The position numbers and the translations under genes were made by a program. From Cryptomeria japonica (Eukaryota; Streptophyta; Pinopsida; Cupressales; Cupressaceae): 64,000 bases of DNA. Location: positions 155,830,971 to 155,894,970 of the forward strand of contig NC_081411.1 of the NCBI RefSeq assembly GCF_030272615.1. Reading direction: 5' to 3'. Of the stretch, positions 1 to 11,165 are shown one piece after another (positions within the stretch are counted from its first letter, which is position 1; the number at the start of each line of letters is the position of its first letter). The notes beneath the pieces were generated by a model, which did no database searches, was not told the DNA's origin, and saw only the letters and a list, made by a program, of their open reading frames with translations.

Positions 1-47
1 AGTTGTACTATTGATAAATGGGTCTAGGGGGTGTAAGAGGGGTTACC
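1..47. other. Left flank of element E1
   Basis: Short G-rich flank without coding signal. It ends in TTACC, which is repeated at 7985-7989 on the far side of E1, so this is the pre-insertion target. Its continuation is the G/T-rich sequence from 7985 onward. I cannot say what the target was. Confidence 0.6.
43..47 (+). repeat. Target-site duplication of E1, left copy (TTACC)
   Basis: The five bases just before the 5' LTR are identical to those just after the 3' LTR at 7985-7989. This is the normal footprint of an integrase that makes 5-bp staggered cuts. Confidence 0.88.
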
Positions 48-1234
48 TGTTACTATTTACTAAGTTGTCATTAGTTTTATGTCCAAAGTCATCCTATATA
101 CTCTAGTCGGTTAATACTACCGAAATGTCCAGTCGGTAAGAACTAAGGCTTTCAGTTACAGAAGAAAGGCTAGTCACCGAGATGAGACATACTGAGCTGC
201 CTACCGAGTAAAGTTCATATGTCTACCGAGTGGCAAAGAAGGCATACCGATTTAATATGAAATGAGTGAAAACGTGTTACCAGATTCAATGAACCTGGAC
301 ACATATGTGGAAATGTGTTACAAGATTCGAGAACATGAAACCGTTATTACATAGGGAATTGTATTTGAAGATTTTGTATGATTTTGAGAGATTTTATCCA
401 ATGAAATAATTTATATGTTTATTCATTCGATAAAACATGTTTGTATGATCGATGTATGAACAAGATCACCATCTCAGAGATCTATATATATAGAGTGATT
501 TGAGTATCTAAAATAGAGGGAAGATTGATGATTTGAAAATGAAAATCATGAGAGAAGATAAGATGTGAAGAGTGACAGAGATATTCAGAGGTCACCGAGA
601 AGGTTTTTAGAGAACAGTTTAAGGGACAAAGTATACAGAAGAGGTCATCGAGTTGATCTATCAATTACTGAGGTATGCTATGAGCATAGTAATTTCATAT
701 TGAGCACATAGAGTCTGCTATAACATTTCAGATGTAAAGTTGCAGACATTTTGTAAAGATTTTGATTGAATTATTTGAGTTGTGATAGGAACCTTTAACA
801 GGGTAAAAGACTCTAACAAAGTCTATAAATTGTAAAGCCTTTAATCAGGTACAACATTTTGTAAAAGTGTTTGTAAAATCCTTTAGCAAGGTAGATCTAA
901 AGATCTTGATACTCCTAATAGGGTAAGCTATCAGAAATAGCTAAACATGTAGCTCTAACCGAGCAACCTTTATTATTGCAGTAGTGAAGTTGTGGGTGCC
1001 ATCCCCACCACCGTTTTTCTCTCTAACAAAGAGTTTTTGCATAACCAAAATCTGTGTTATGGAGTGAAATGTGTATGGTTGTTATTTCTGTGGTTATGTT
1101 TCAGTTTTATATATTTATGAGATCAGCAATATTCAGTTTATGTTTATGAGTAAAATTGTTTATGAAGAAAAGTTTTGATGTATTGATTCACCCCTCCCCT
1201 CTCAGTACATTAGCTTTCCTAGGTGGACCTAACA
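48..1234 (+). repeat. E1 5' LTR
   Basis: 1,187 bp, starting TGTTACTATT and ending GGACCTAACA. It is collinear with 6796-7984. In the first 215 bp I count about nine differences between the copies; the rest looks somewhat closer. The U3 part (about 105-250) holds a cluster of TCGGT/ACCGA motifs. A TATA-like tract lies at 483-492. Confidence 0.9.
483..492 (+). promoter_or_regulatory. Putative TATA box of the E1 LTR
   Basis: A TATATATATA run inside the LTR, conserved in the 3' LTR as TATATATAC. It sits about 750 bp before the LTR end, a plausible place for the U3/R promoter. No transcription start can be shown from sequence alone. Confidence 0.45.
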
Positions 1235-1236
1235 AT

Positions 1237-1248
1237 TGGTATCATAGC
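1237..1248 (+). other. Primer binding site of E1 (tRNA-iMet type)
   Basis: TGGTATCATAGC, two bases after the LTR end, matches the common plant initiator-tRNA primer site TGGTATCAGAGC at 11 of 12 positions. This fixes the 5' LTR boundary and the + orientation. Confidence 0.85.
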
Positions 1249-1296
1249 AATACTCTTGGAAAAGGGTTTTACATCCTAAAGAGAAAGATTCTATCA

Positions 1297-2568
1297 ATGG
1301 AAGGCTATAAACAATCACAAAGAATTATGAATCTTCAAGAAGAATTGGATCATGCTAATCAAGTGATTGCAGAAATGCAGAGACAAATGCAAAAATCACT
1401 AAAAGTCAAAAGAAGATTGTCTAATGATTTACAGGACTCACAAGAGTTGGTGGAACAAATTGAGACATCATCTAAGAACAACATATCAGAAGAGTCTGAA
1501 GAAATGATTGTAGAATTGAAAGAAAAGAACAAAGCACTGAATGAACAACTAAAAGCAATGAGAAGGGAACATGAGTATTTCAGCACACAGATGACTGAAA
1601 ATCTTGATGCATTGAGAATAGCTGAAGATAATATAAGAAATATAGAAAGAGAAAAACAACAGCTAGAAGTAATGGTGTCTGAAAAGAATGATAAAATCAC
1701 AAGGATGACTGGAATTCAACATAATCTGTCTGATCAATTGGGTTATGCACATCAAGAAGCAACTCTAAAAGAAAATGAGAATCAAGAATTGAAACTTGAA
1801 TTGTCAAGATTGACTGATGAACTTGAAGCAAAAAAGAAGTCAAAAGAAACACTGAAGAAAAGTTATGAAGCATCAAGAATGTTAGATGAGCAACTAAACA
1901 TAAGATCACCCAACAAATCTGCCGGACTCGTTTACAAAAGAAACAACTCTACTGACAAAGGAATCAACACCACCGAGAAAGGAGAATCATCAAAGAAGGC
2001 TGGAAACAAAGATAAGATGAAAGACAAGAAGTCTATTTGCAACTACTGTGGAAAACAAGGACATACTGCCAACGTTTGCCAGATTAGAAAAGGTAAGCAA
2101 CCAAATGTCACTAGGTTTGATAGTCATTGTTACAATTGCAATAAGTATGGTCACACATCTAATCAATGTAGGACAAAGCCTGTTAGCAATTATCAAAAGG
2201 CAAAATTCAAGGGGTTTTGCAAAAATTACAATAGATATGGACACAATACCGAGAAGTGTTGGTTTAAGCAGAAAAACTATATGTGGTCTTCACACCGAGC
2301 AAATGATAGAAGCTACCGAACTCACACAGATCTCAATTGTCAATATACTGTAGTACCATGGGATTACAATACAAGGATATGGTGTGAATGCTATGGAAGA
2401 TACAGACATATAAGTGCCAACTGTATGATAAGGTTTGGAATGAACAACTGGAGATCATGGAGAAATCCTAGAATGGCATGCTTTCATTGTCACAAAGTTG
2501 GACACTTGGCTAAAGATTGCAGAGATCAACCCAGAGGATATACTGAAGAGATAAGAATCAAATTATAG
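1297..2568 (+). CDS. E1 gag-like protein: coiled coil plus five CCHC zinc knuckles
   Basis: 423 codons without interruption. I chose the ATG at 1297, after the primer site; the same frame is open upstream to 1156, but that ATG lies inside the LTR. Residues about 1-190 are charged heptad-like coiled coil. A segment around residues 195-215 (LDEQLNIRSPNKSAGLVYK) resembles the junction found in SIRE-type gag. Knuckles lie at residues 248-261, 278-291, 308-321, 363-376 and 395-408. Numbers 1, 2 and 5 keep C-x2-C-x4-H-x4-C. Number 3 has Tyr for the second Cys; number 4 has Tyr for the second Cys and Arg for the conserved Gly. The N-terminal capsid-like domain of normal copia gag is absent. Expected role: binding element RNA in virus-like particles. 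Function is inferred from family. Confidence 0.8.
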   Translation: MEGYKQSQRIMNLQEELDHANQVIAEMQRQMQKSLKVKRRLSNDLQDSQELVEQIETSSKNNISEESEEMIVELKEKNKALNEQLKAMRREHEYFSTQMTENLDALRIAEDNIRNIEREKQQLEVMVSEKNDKITRMTGIQHNLSDQLGYAHQEATLKENENQELKLELSRLTDELEAKKKSKETLKKSYEASRMLDEQLNIRSPNKSAGLVYKRNNSTDKGINTTEKGESSKKAGNKDKMKDKKSICNYCGKQGHTANVCQIRKGKQPNVTRFDSHCYNCNKYGHTSNQCRTKPVSNYQKAKFKGFCKNYNRYGHNTEKCWFKQKNYMWSSHRANDRSYRTHTDLNCQYTVVPWDYNTRIWCECYGRYRHISANCMIRFGMNNWRSWRNPRMACFHCHKVGHLAKDCRDQPRGYTEEIRIKL

Positions 2569-3167
2569 AAAATCTGGAAAAAGAAGGAAAATGGGTCAAA
2601 TAATTAAGAAAGCACCTTACCTACCGAGTTAGGTGCATCTACTTCTAATTAATCAATAAAGGTATGAAGGGACTGCATTTTCTCAAGGTTAGATCTTAAC
2701 AGTTCCTATTTAATCATGAACATAATTCCAAAATCTGCATAGCTAAGGTGTATTAACATTTTTGACATTGTATCTAGTCTTATGATTTACCAGAGAAGTC
2801 GGTATATGCATTAACTTGTCTAGTCGGTAAAAGAATATAAGGAAGTTAGTTGGTAAAGTGAAACCAAGTGCATTTAATGCTTATCTTACCTAACTGCACG
2901 AAGCCCGATAAGGTAAAAGGTGTATTTAAAGTTCTTTGTGCAATCATTTTACACTTACCAGTTTTCAAAGAGCAGAGCTAAGCGAATCAAAGGCGATCAA
3001 ACATTTCCAGAGCAAATTCAAGGTATTTCACAATCTTAAATGCATTTTCAAGCAAGTTAACTGATCAATATCAGTTGTGAATGTTTGCATTGTATTTACT
3101 AAGTCGAAAGCATTTTCTAGTTAGTTGAAACCCTAAGCTATTTCGTTAGTAGAAATCCAAGTTTGAA
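2569..3167 (+). other. E1 internal leader between gag and ORF2
   Basis: About 600 bp without an ORF. It contains scattered ACCGAG/TCGGT motifs like those in the LTR and ends in a segment (about 2860-3010) that resembles the sequence before ORF2 of E2 (about 40210-40390), including a TATA-like box and an AGAGAGCG/AGAGCAGAG-type stretch. It probably acts as the 5' untranslated region of a separate ORF2 transcript; this is inference. Confidence 0.5.
2933..2940 (+). promoter_or_regulatory. TATA-like box before ORF2 of E1
   Basis: TATTTAAA, about 230 bp before the ORF2 ATG. E2 carries TATAAAAT about 145 bp before its ORF2 ATG. The parallel placement suggests an internal promoter. Confidence 0.4.
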
Positions 3168-6100
3168 ATGGCTCCCAAGATGCAGAAACCCATTGTAGTT
3201 GAGACTATTGAGAAGCCCTCACTAAAGTATTCCTTACCTCCCAAAGTGGCATCCAAACCCGATGAGAAAACTGCATTCTCTCTTATTCCGGATAGGGTTC
3301 TGTTGGTTGAAGATGTCAGATTTTATACTAAATGCTGTGTTGAAGAGCTAGGTCATACCGAAATTAAAGACATGTATGATGAATTGTGCACTGATGGAAT
3401 CCTGGATAGTAAGTTTGAGCATATCAAAGTTAAGGGATTGATTGAAGCCCTATTCTATCCTCGAGTTTTCAAACCCCAATGGGTCAAATTTGTCTTGAGA
3501 AAAGTTCATGACGACTTTATGTGGTTAGAGGATCAACCGTTCAAGATCACCAAGGAGATTATTCACATAATAACCGGATACCCCATATTCGACCATGCTC
3601 GAGCACAAAAGATGATTTCACAGAAGGAATTGATAACTTTAACTGGAGTTGAGTCTAATTGTAGAGGTCTTAAGTTGAATAATGTAACAGATGCAAAACT
3701 AAAGTTTGCAATTAGAGTTATTGGTTATTGTTTCTTCTAGTTGGCAAGAGAAAATAGTGTACCATGCGCAGCTATAGATTTGGCCTATAAAATTGTGAAA
3801 AAGGGTATGAAAATTGATTTATGTGAAGTATTGTTGAAGAATCTTTTTGAAAATCTCAACACAATAAGGAAACCTAAGAAGAATAACACTGCTAACACAC
3901 TAAATTTTGGGTCACTCTTAGTGTGTATGTTCTTCTATTTTCAGAAGTTCTTTCCTTCAGTCGGTAACATTGTTTGGGAATTACATTGACCAATCACCCA
4001 TCAAATAAATGATTTTATCAATCAGCTAGGTGATAATTTCAATGAGATAATAGATGATTACTTTAACAAATTTCAGGAAAAGATGCATAACAGGTACAAG
4101 ATCCCACCTCAACTAGTGGAAAAATATAAGGATACTATATGTTTTGAAGTGGACACTGACTACTGTTATGTCAATGTAGTAGAACCCAGAACTCAATCTT
4201 TACTGCCTATGGGTTATGAGATTGATTTTGATATTACTCAACAGTAGATAGATGCCTTTTTGGCACTTCCAAGGCACTCGATCGAGATCAGGTATGGTAC
4301 CTATGAAGAGGTAAAAGAGAAAGTAAAAATGAGCATTGTGGTACCAAAGGCTACCAGAAAAGCCACTAAAATGATCAAAGGTTTAACTGAGAAATTTGGA
4401 GAAGGTTCTACCTCCACACCTACTAAGCCAACAAGTAGGAAAAATGATCAAATTTCAATTGAGGAAGAATCTGAAGCTCAAGAAGCAGCAATTACTCTGA
4501 GCATCGAGTTGCCAAAGGGCAAAATTTTGAAAAGAAAGAAACAGGATACAACTAAGGTATCACCGACTCCACCAATTAAGCGACCTAACACTAGATCATC
4601 TGCAGTATCACCCTGTAAGAGGCAGAAAAATATTGAATTGCCTAAAGTTACAAAGACTTATAGAAAGTCGACCAGAAGACTCATTTTGAATAAGGAGTCA
4701 AGTGACTCAGAATCTAAAGATGCAAATAAATTTCAAATTGTAAAAAGCACAAAGGAAGGTGTACACAGTGTTGACAATTTTTGTGCAAAATTGAAACAAT
4801 GTGAAGGATTTGGGTCATTCAGGTATGTAAAATATGACTCACGAATAGAAGAAGAGAAGAGGCAAATAGAAGAGTCAGTTGTTTGTACACTTCTCAAATT
4901 CTGAGTAGTTCCACTTGATGTAATTGATTTTCATCCAAAAACATTGTACTCTCATATTGACAATAGATGGAAATATGCTAAGGACTCAGAGAAGCAGATA
5001 AGAGAAAGAGTTTTGGTACATCTCTTTCCAGACATGTCGGTAGATGATATAAGAAATCATTTGAAAAATTACCAGATAAATTTTCAAGTAAAGCAAAGGG
5101 CCTTGAAAATGATGAATGGGCTTTATCTTGAAGTAGAGAAGGAAACTAAAGAAAAATGGCAAGAAATATTCAAAATTCAAACTGAAGAGCCTCAAGGTGA
5201 AGTGGAAATAGTTGACATCATCGAGCAAGATCCTGCTTCAACTATTCAACTAGATGGGGATGTCATGGATACTGAGGCACAGGAAGAAGAGATGATAGAA
5301 GGAAATGCCTATGCCAAACTGGTATCAAGTGAATCAATCTTGGAATAGGTTAAGTCCTATCCTCCGGTAACTCGACAAGTGTCAACCAAGAAACATTAGG
5401 ACATAGAACAAGGTAAAGAGGATCAAAAGGCTACACAAGGTGAATCTACCTCTCAGGCCACAAGTGAGAAAAATACCCATGCACTAGCAAGCATTGAAAC
5501 TATTGCCATTGAGACCCCAAGCAAGGAATCACCGAAGGATACAACAGAGGCTACAAGAACTGACAAAAGTGTTGCTTCCACTGGGCAACATATCGAGGAA
5601 GAACAAGCCTCCAAAGCCATTGTACTCATTCAACCGGTGAAGGAATCATAATCCAAGGAGAAGAAAGCAAAGAAGCATAGTTTTAAGATAGATCTGTCAA
5701 AGCCTATTGTGTTGCCGAATGTTGACATTTCAAAACTAAAAGGGCAAGCACTTATTGAATTCAGAGAGCTTTGTAAAGCCAAAGCAGAACAGGAAAAACA
5801 TATAGCTATTCAGAAGAAAAACTGAGTACTTCAAAAGTCAAAGCATTATTGACAGACATGCTACCTGAAGCTACTGTAAATAAAGATGCTGCCATCCATA
5901 TGCAACTAGATGAAATAATTACTCAATTGGAAACATTAGGAGTAGAGACATCAGAATACCTTAGCAAATTAAAAGAAAAAGAGCTAACTGCCAAGATGAT
6001 TGAAGAAGTGCAGAAAGCAATTTCTATAGGTAAAATCAAGCTTGTTGGATTCAGTGCTGAGTTGTCCCCTCAACTCAAGCACATTATTTATTTATTCCAG

Positions 6101-6391
6101 AAGTTATGTACATTTTCATTTTTTATTAAAGATATCAAGCATAAGACCGAAGTCATTGAAAAAGAGATTACCGATCTCTCGAATAAATTGACTACTGAGC
6201 CAAATTCTATTCAGAATTTTTATACAAAGCTACAAACTCTTATGGCTCAACAGTTAGAACTTCGGAATGAAGAGCAAAAAATAAGGATGGATATTATGAC
6301 TCTTCAGACATTATTTATTCCCCATTTGTCATCAGTTCAAGAGCAGATCAATCGAGCTACCTGTGCACTCAAGCAGAGGGAAGCACTTTAG
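3168..6391 (+). pseudogene. E1 ORF2: long accessory ORF of unknown function, interrupted
   Basis: Starts ATG GCT CCC at 3168. One frame runs on, broken by stops at 3738 (TAG), 3987 (TGA), 4245 (TAG), 4902 (TGA), 5346 (TAG), 5397 (TAG) and 5649 (TAA). A one-base shift in an A-run near 5815-5821 then leads into the last part, open to 6391. The protein is homologous along its length to ORF2 of E2 (40420-43620). Shared blocks include VVETIEKP/VVEAIKRP, EELGHTEIKDMY/EELGDEEIKTMY, FVLRKVHDDFMWL/IVLSRVHGEFFWL, ITKEIIHIITGYP/ITKQAVKAVIGLP and FGSLLVCM/FGNLLVCL. The first ~270 residues look globular, the middle is basic and low in complexity, and the end is coiled coil. I do not recognise the family. 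The N-terminal part loosely recalls plant transposon-associated mobile-domain proteins. No catalytic motif was seen. Confidence 0.7.
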
Positions 6392-6795
6392 ATGGTTTAA
6401 TTTCACTGTTAGCTGATATTACAACTTAGAATTCTTTAATGGAAAGTGTCAAGGATGCACTTACCAATGCTCTCAAAGATGCTTGTACTAAGTATAAATC
6501 TATTTTTGATTAGTTGCCCCCACCGAATGGTAACTAGTTTTGATGTTTGTCAAAAAGGGGGAGTGTACCGAGTGTATACAGAGTATCTGAGTGTACAGAT
6601 GACATTGACAGGGGGAGCATGAAATATCAGGAGCATATAAATCAAGTTATGTACAACATATTGATAAGGGGAGTATGTATTTGAACAAATGTATATACTG
6701 TCATTTCAGTCTAATTTTGTAAGTATATAGATTTTGTGTTATAACTTTGAAAGGAGTTTTGTCAAACATACCAAACTAATGTCAAAAGGGGAGAT
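6392..6795 (+). other. E1 3' untranslated segment with repeated purine tracts
   Basis: No ORF. It holds GGGGAG-type tracts near 6552-6562, 6609, 6667 and 6784-6795, only the last of which touches the LTR. E2 has the same kind of series before its 3' LTR. Confidence 0.6.
6784..6795 (+). other. Polypurine tract of E1
   Basis: AAAAGGGGAGAT directly before TGTTA of the 3' LTR, the position used for plus-strand priming. The E2 equivalent is AAAGGGGGAGA at 43804-43814. Confidence 0.75.
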
Positions 6796-7984
6796 TGTTA
6801 CTATTTACTAAGTTGTCATTAGTTTTATGTCCAAAGTCATCCTATATACTCTAGTCGGTTAATACTACCGAAATGTCCAGTCGGTAAGCACTAAGGCTAT
6901 CGGTTACAGAAGAAAGGCTAGTCACCGAGATGAGACATACCAAGCTGCCTACCGAGTAAAGTTCATATGTCTACCGAGTAGCAAAGAAGGTATACCGAGT
7001 TAATCTGAAATGAGTGAAAACGTGTTACCAGATTCAATGAACCTGGACACATATGTGGAAACATGTTACAAGATTCGAGAACATGAAACCATTATTGCAT
7101 AGGGAATTGTATTTGAATATTTTGTATGATTTTGAGAGAGTTTATTCAATGAAATAATTTCTATGTTTATTCATTCGATAAAACATGTTTGTATGATCAA
7201 TGTATGAACAAGATCGCCGTCTCAGAGATCTATATATACAGAGTGATTTGAGTATCTAAAATAGAGGGAAGATTGATGATTTGAAAATGAAAATCGTGAG
7301 AGAAGATAAGATGTGAAGAGTGACAGAGATATTTAGGGGTCACCGAGAAGGTTTTCAGAGAACAGTTTAAGGGACAAAGTATACATAAGAGGTCACCGAG
7401 TTGATCTATCAATTACAGAGGTATGCTATGAGCATGGTACTTTCATATTGAGCACATAGAGTCTGCTATAACATTTCAGATGTAAAGTTGCAGATATTTT
7501 GTAAAGATTTTGATTGAATTATTTGAGTTGTGATAGAAACCTTTAATAGCTTAAAAGACTCTAACAAAGTCTATAAATTGTAAAGCCTTTAACCAGGTAC
7601 AACATTTTGTAAAAGTGTTTGTGAAATCCTTTAGCAAGGTAGATCTAAAGATCTTGATACTCCTAACAGGGTAAGCTATCAGAAATAGCTAAACATGTAG
7701 CTCTAACCGAGCAACCTTTATTATTGCAGTAGTGAAGTTGTGGGTGCCATCCCCACCGCAGTTTTTCTCTCTAACAAAGAGTTTCTGCATAACCAAAATA
7801 TTTGTGTTATGGAGTGAAATGTGTATGGTTGTTATTTCTGTGATTATGTTTCAGTTTTATATATTTATGAGATCAACAATATTCAGTTTATGTTTATGAG
7901 TAAAATTGTTTTTGAAGAAAAGTTTTGATGTACTAATTCACCCCTCCCCTCTCAGTACATTACCTTTCCTAGCCAGAGCTAACA
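6796..7984 (+). repeat. E1 3' LTR
   Basis: 1,189 bp, starting TGTTACTATT and ending CAGAGCTAACA. It repeats 48-1234 over its full length, including the TCGGT/ACCGA cluster (about 6853-7000) and the TATA-like tract (about 7231-7239). Confidence 0.9.
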
Positions 7985-7989
7985 TTACC
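7985..7989 (+). repeat. Target-site duplication of E1, right copy (TTACC)
   Basis: Exact partner of 43-47. It shows that both ends of E1 are intact and that the element has not lost an LTR. Confidence 0.88.
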
Positions 7990-8099
7990 CTCCTTGTGGG
8001 GTTTGGGTAGATGTCACCCTTGGTAAGGGGTCTAAGGGCTGTGTACCTCAACGAGGGTTGAAAACCATATTTATGTATAATTTATCATTGTAATTACTG

Positions 8100-8530
8100 A
8101 TCGTTTATCATTAGGTAATAGATCTAATAGAACATATTTTGTGTGCTTTGCTTGCCTTAGAAGACAACCCTATTTTATTAGGGAATTATATTATGGTTGT
8201 GTATTGTGATGCATTATGAGAGTTTGATAGTTGTTGAGTTGTCTCTGGATCTCTGTTGGTGATACTCATAGGAGAATCTTGCTTCACAAGTATATATTAT
8301 AATTCATTGTTGATTTATGAAGAATATATTTGGTAACATTTGGAGTGTGGGTTTTTTTTCTTGAAAGGGTTTTCTCCATGTAAATCAGTGCATTGTGGTA
8401 CTATTCTATTTTATGTTCATTTCTATTAAGTTTATGTAACTTTTTAAAGATTAGTAAAGTTTTGCATATCCTTCCTCTCAATATTAGTGTAGGAAGTTGT
8501 TACACTACCTTAACTTCCTTTAATAAGAAA
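8100..8530 (+). repeat. Copia-type LTR relic, inverted partner of 17655-18100
   Basis: Read on the + strand, this matches the reverse complement of 17655-18100 over its length. Landmarks are the ATTATGGTTGTGTATTGTGATG stretch (about 8190-8211), GAGTTTGATAGTTGTTGAG, GGTGATACTCA, TCTATTAAGTTTGTGTAAC-like sequence and GTGTAGGAAGTTGTT...CTTAACTTCCTTT. Decay is heavy. No matching internal region in the same orientation lies beside it, so it looks like a solo or broken LTR. Confidence 0.6.
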
Positions 8531-9190
8531 GTGTGATCACCTCCTCATTTAAGGATTTTGGTGACTAATTTAAGGCAACGAGCATACAATTTCCAATATT
8601 TCAGTATTTTTAACTAATAACTTTCCCCTGCATACTGTGATCCTTGAAGAAAATTAGAAATAATCCACGCTGAACCATTCTACAAAATGAAACCTATAAC
8701 CAGGTAGTTTATAAAACTAGACATTGCTAATCAATTCATTTAAGAATCTCCTAGCTCAAACATCTTATTACAATCAAGTGCAGTATGGATGATAACAATC
8801 TTATTCAATCTATTCGCCTCACTCAAGGAATCAATCATTTTTGAGTTAGGAGAAAATAGTTTTTTTTAGGGCCAACAAGAGGAAACTTATATTTTTCTCT
8901 ACACTATGGCCTTTCTGCATCGATTTCACTATTCTCCTATACAATGAATCTTGTAGAAGGTGAAGTGCTTTGATTTCCTTCTACTCCAATGTCATGGAAG
9001 GCATTATCCTTTCCTTTAACTCTATATGATCCTTCCAAATAATTGAGAGGATTGTCATGTGTTGTAGCACCAACTTACATTAATTCAATTTGTACAATCA
9101 CTTCCTTATCCTAGGGCACAATGAATGCAAATAGTTGGGAAGAAAAAATTCAAGGAGAAATGTGGAAACAAAACTAGCAAATGAAAGAAA
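8531..9190. other. Gene-free stretch
   Basis: I see no coding match, repeat partner or structured element here. AT-rich, probably decayed retroelement sequence continuing from either side. Confidence 0.4.
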
Positions 9191-9199
9191 AGTTCTAGG

Positions 9200-10120
9200 A
9201 GAAAGGAGGGCATTGATAAGAAAGGGCCACACAACCTCGTTGGAAGATGGCCAAGCCTCCTCCACCATTGTATTGTTCTCCTGAAGCCTCACCTCCTTTG
9301 ATCCTTCCATCTTCTTGGTACTCTTTAATGTATGCATAGTTACACTTCAAATCTCCATTTATCAATAAATTTTTGATATCCATTTTATGGGTGCACTTTA
9401 TAAATGCACGACAAGATAAAATATAATCCCAATAGATTTTGTTTTTACCAATGAAGCAAAAGTGTCTTCGTAATGAATGCCTTTATGCACATCCTTGTTT
9501 TACCAATCTATCTTCAAGTGCTTTTTGATAGTTCCAAATGTCTTGTAATTTTTTAGGAATACCCACTAGTATTACATGGGATTCTTTCTTGTTGACAAAT
9601 TGATAAGAGTAGATTCATGATTTCTCATAAGAGTATCATACTTTGTGTTCATTGTATTAGTCCATTATTTTGATTCTAATTTTTTATTAAAATATTTTTG
9701 TTTCAAATATTGAGCCACCATGCTCATTAAATGAAAGCTTACCTCTTCTTGAAATGTGTTATTGGACTGTTTCATATTTTCTCACATCTTACATATTTCC
9801 CTCTATATTCTTATTGAGCAACAAACTCCAAAAATAGCCATCAATTTTTTCTTATACTATATAGTACAATCTCCTTTACATTATTTATCATATTGGCTTA
9901 AGAATTCTTGAATATTAGGATTGACATCCTCACCTTGTTCATCAAGTTATTCTTTTTCTTTTTCAAGGTCTTCATTGATTTCTTTCTTGATATCATTTTC
10001 CTCCAAAAAGATAGTTGATGGTTCATTTTTATTCAAAGAATTCATCTATATTAATGCAAATGTTTTGAGTTATATGATCAACTAGTCTATAGGCCTTATA
10101 TTTCTAAGTTTACATCTTCA
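9200..10120 (-). pseudogene. Copia pol relic (integrase C-terminus to reverse transcriptase)
   Basis: Minus-strand translation gives, from high to low coordinates, YKAYRLVDHITQNICINIDE (about 10105-10035), matching the copia KGYRLYDP...ISRDVVFDE region; then a degenerate ARLVAKG...YEDTFAPV-like block (about 9500-9430); then KCTHKMDIKNLLINGDLK (about 9400-9345), matching the QMDVKTAFLNGDL motif of copia reverse transcriptase. Frameshifts and stops separate the blocks. The catalytic YVDD box was not found. Non-functional fragment. Confidence 0.75.
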
Positions 10121-11165
10121 AAAGAGACACTTGATATTTTTGATCAAGTTTATATTATGATTTTTAAAAATATAAAAGGTTAAGTACATGATTATGATGA
10201 GGAAAACATTATTCTTAAGTGGAAATAAAAATTCTCAAATACATATTTAGATAACTTCATAAAATAAATTAAATAATTCATAATAATAATAATTTTTGAA
10301 TATTTTGAAATTAATTTGATTAAAACAAGACATTTCATTCAAAGATGTAAGTTATTTAATATTTAAAAAAATAAAATTTTAACTACTAAAAATGAAATTG
10401 AGGAGTGGATAAAGATAGATAGTTTTGCTTTGGATTCATATTTCTATAGGTATTTTTATAATATTAACTTACAATTGTGTAATAGAATTATTTTATGTTT
10501 AAGTGCTAGTAATTTTTCTCACAACTTGCCATTTTATGGTGCCCAAACCTTTCACTTTGGTTGTTAATACTAAAGTGATATTGATTGAAATGAATAATGG
10601 TTCCACCTATGAAGAAGCCTCATCATGAGTAATGCTTTTTGGAAAAAAAAAAGCTATATATTTTTATAGATCAAACTTTTTGAATTGCATACAAATGCTA
10701 ATAGTAAATGTGGGAGACCATTTCAAAAAATGCTTCAAAGTGGGATTATTTTAGATTGGGATCCACATGGGTTTAAGATAGAATCTATATAAATCTTTAA
10801 CAAAGCTTTTATATTTTTTTCTTTGAAGAATCTAATGAAATATAGATAATCTTCACTCAGTCTTTTTAATATTTATGTAGTTCATTGTTATTCTTTTCTT
10901 TATAGACAACAAAAATTTGTAATGTTTAGTTAGCATTGTCTTAAGGCACTTACTTGGTTTAAGATCTTTTAGGAAAGATGTCCAAAATGTTTGTGAAATG
11001 TAAATTATCTTAAAAATACTCATAATAATGTGTGTCACTAATAAATGATTTATCTAGATTATAAGAGAATTATATGCTTATCAAATTGAATAATATTTGA
11101 ATCTAATTAAGGTTCTCTTTAAATACAATATGTCAAGAGTCAAACAAATTGTTTTTACATCTTGA
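10121..11165. other. Gene-free AT-rich stretch
   Basis: No motif or ORF worth calling. A few short homopolymer and AT runs. It precedes the start of the duplicated monooxygenase segment. Confidence 0.4.

Larger units (their letters stand above)
48..7984 (+). mobile_element. Element E1: complete non-autonomous SIRE/copia-like LTR retrotransposon
   Basis: About 7.9 kb, bounded by two long direct repeats that both start TGTTA and end TAACA, and flanked by the perfect 5-bp duplication TTACC. After the 5' LTR comes a primer site of tRNA-iMet type. Before the 3' LTR comes a purine tract. Inside, in order, are a gag-like ORF with coiled coil and five zinc knuckles, a leader with a TATA-like box, and a second long ORF. 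No protease, integrase, reverse transcriptase or RNase H motif was found in any frame, so mobility must have been supplied in trans. The gag style (long coiled coil, an SPNKSAGLVYK-like segment, CCHC) and the tract AAAAGGGGAGATTGTT are typical of the SIRE/Maximus branch of Ty1/copia. That lineage assignment is inference from motif style. Confidence 0.88.

Noticed and set aside
1156-1296. An upstream ATG at 1156 would extend E1 gag by 47 residues
   Set aside because: It lies inside the 5' LTR and before the primer site; the ATG at 1297 is the natural gag start.
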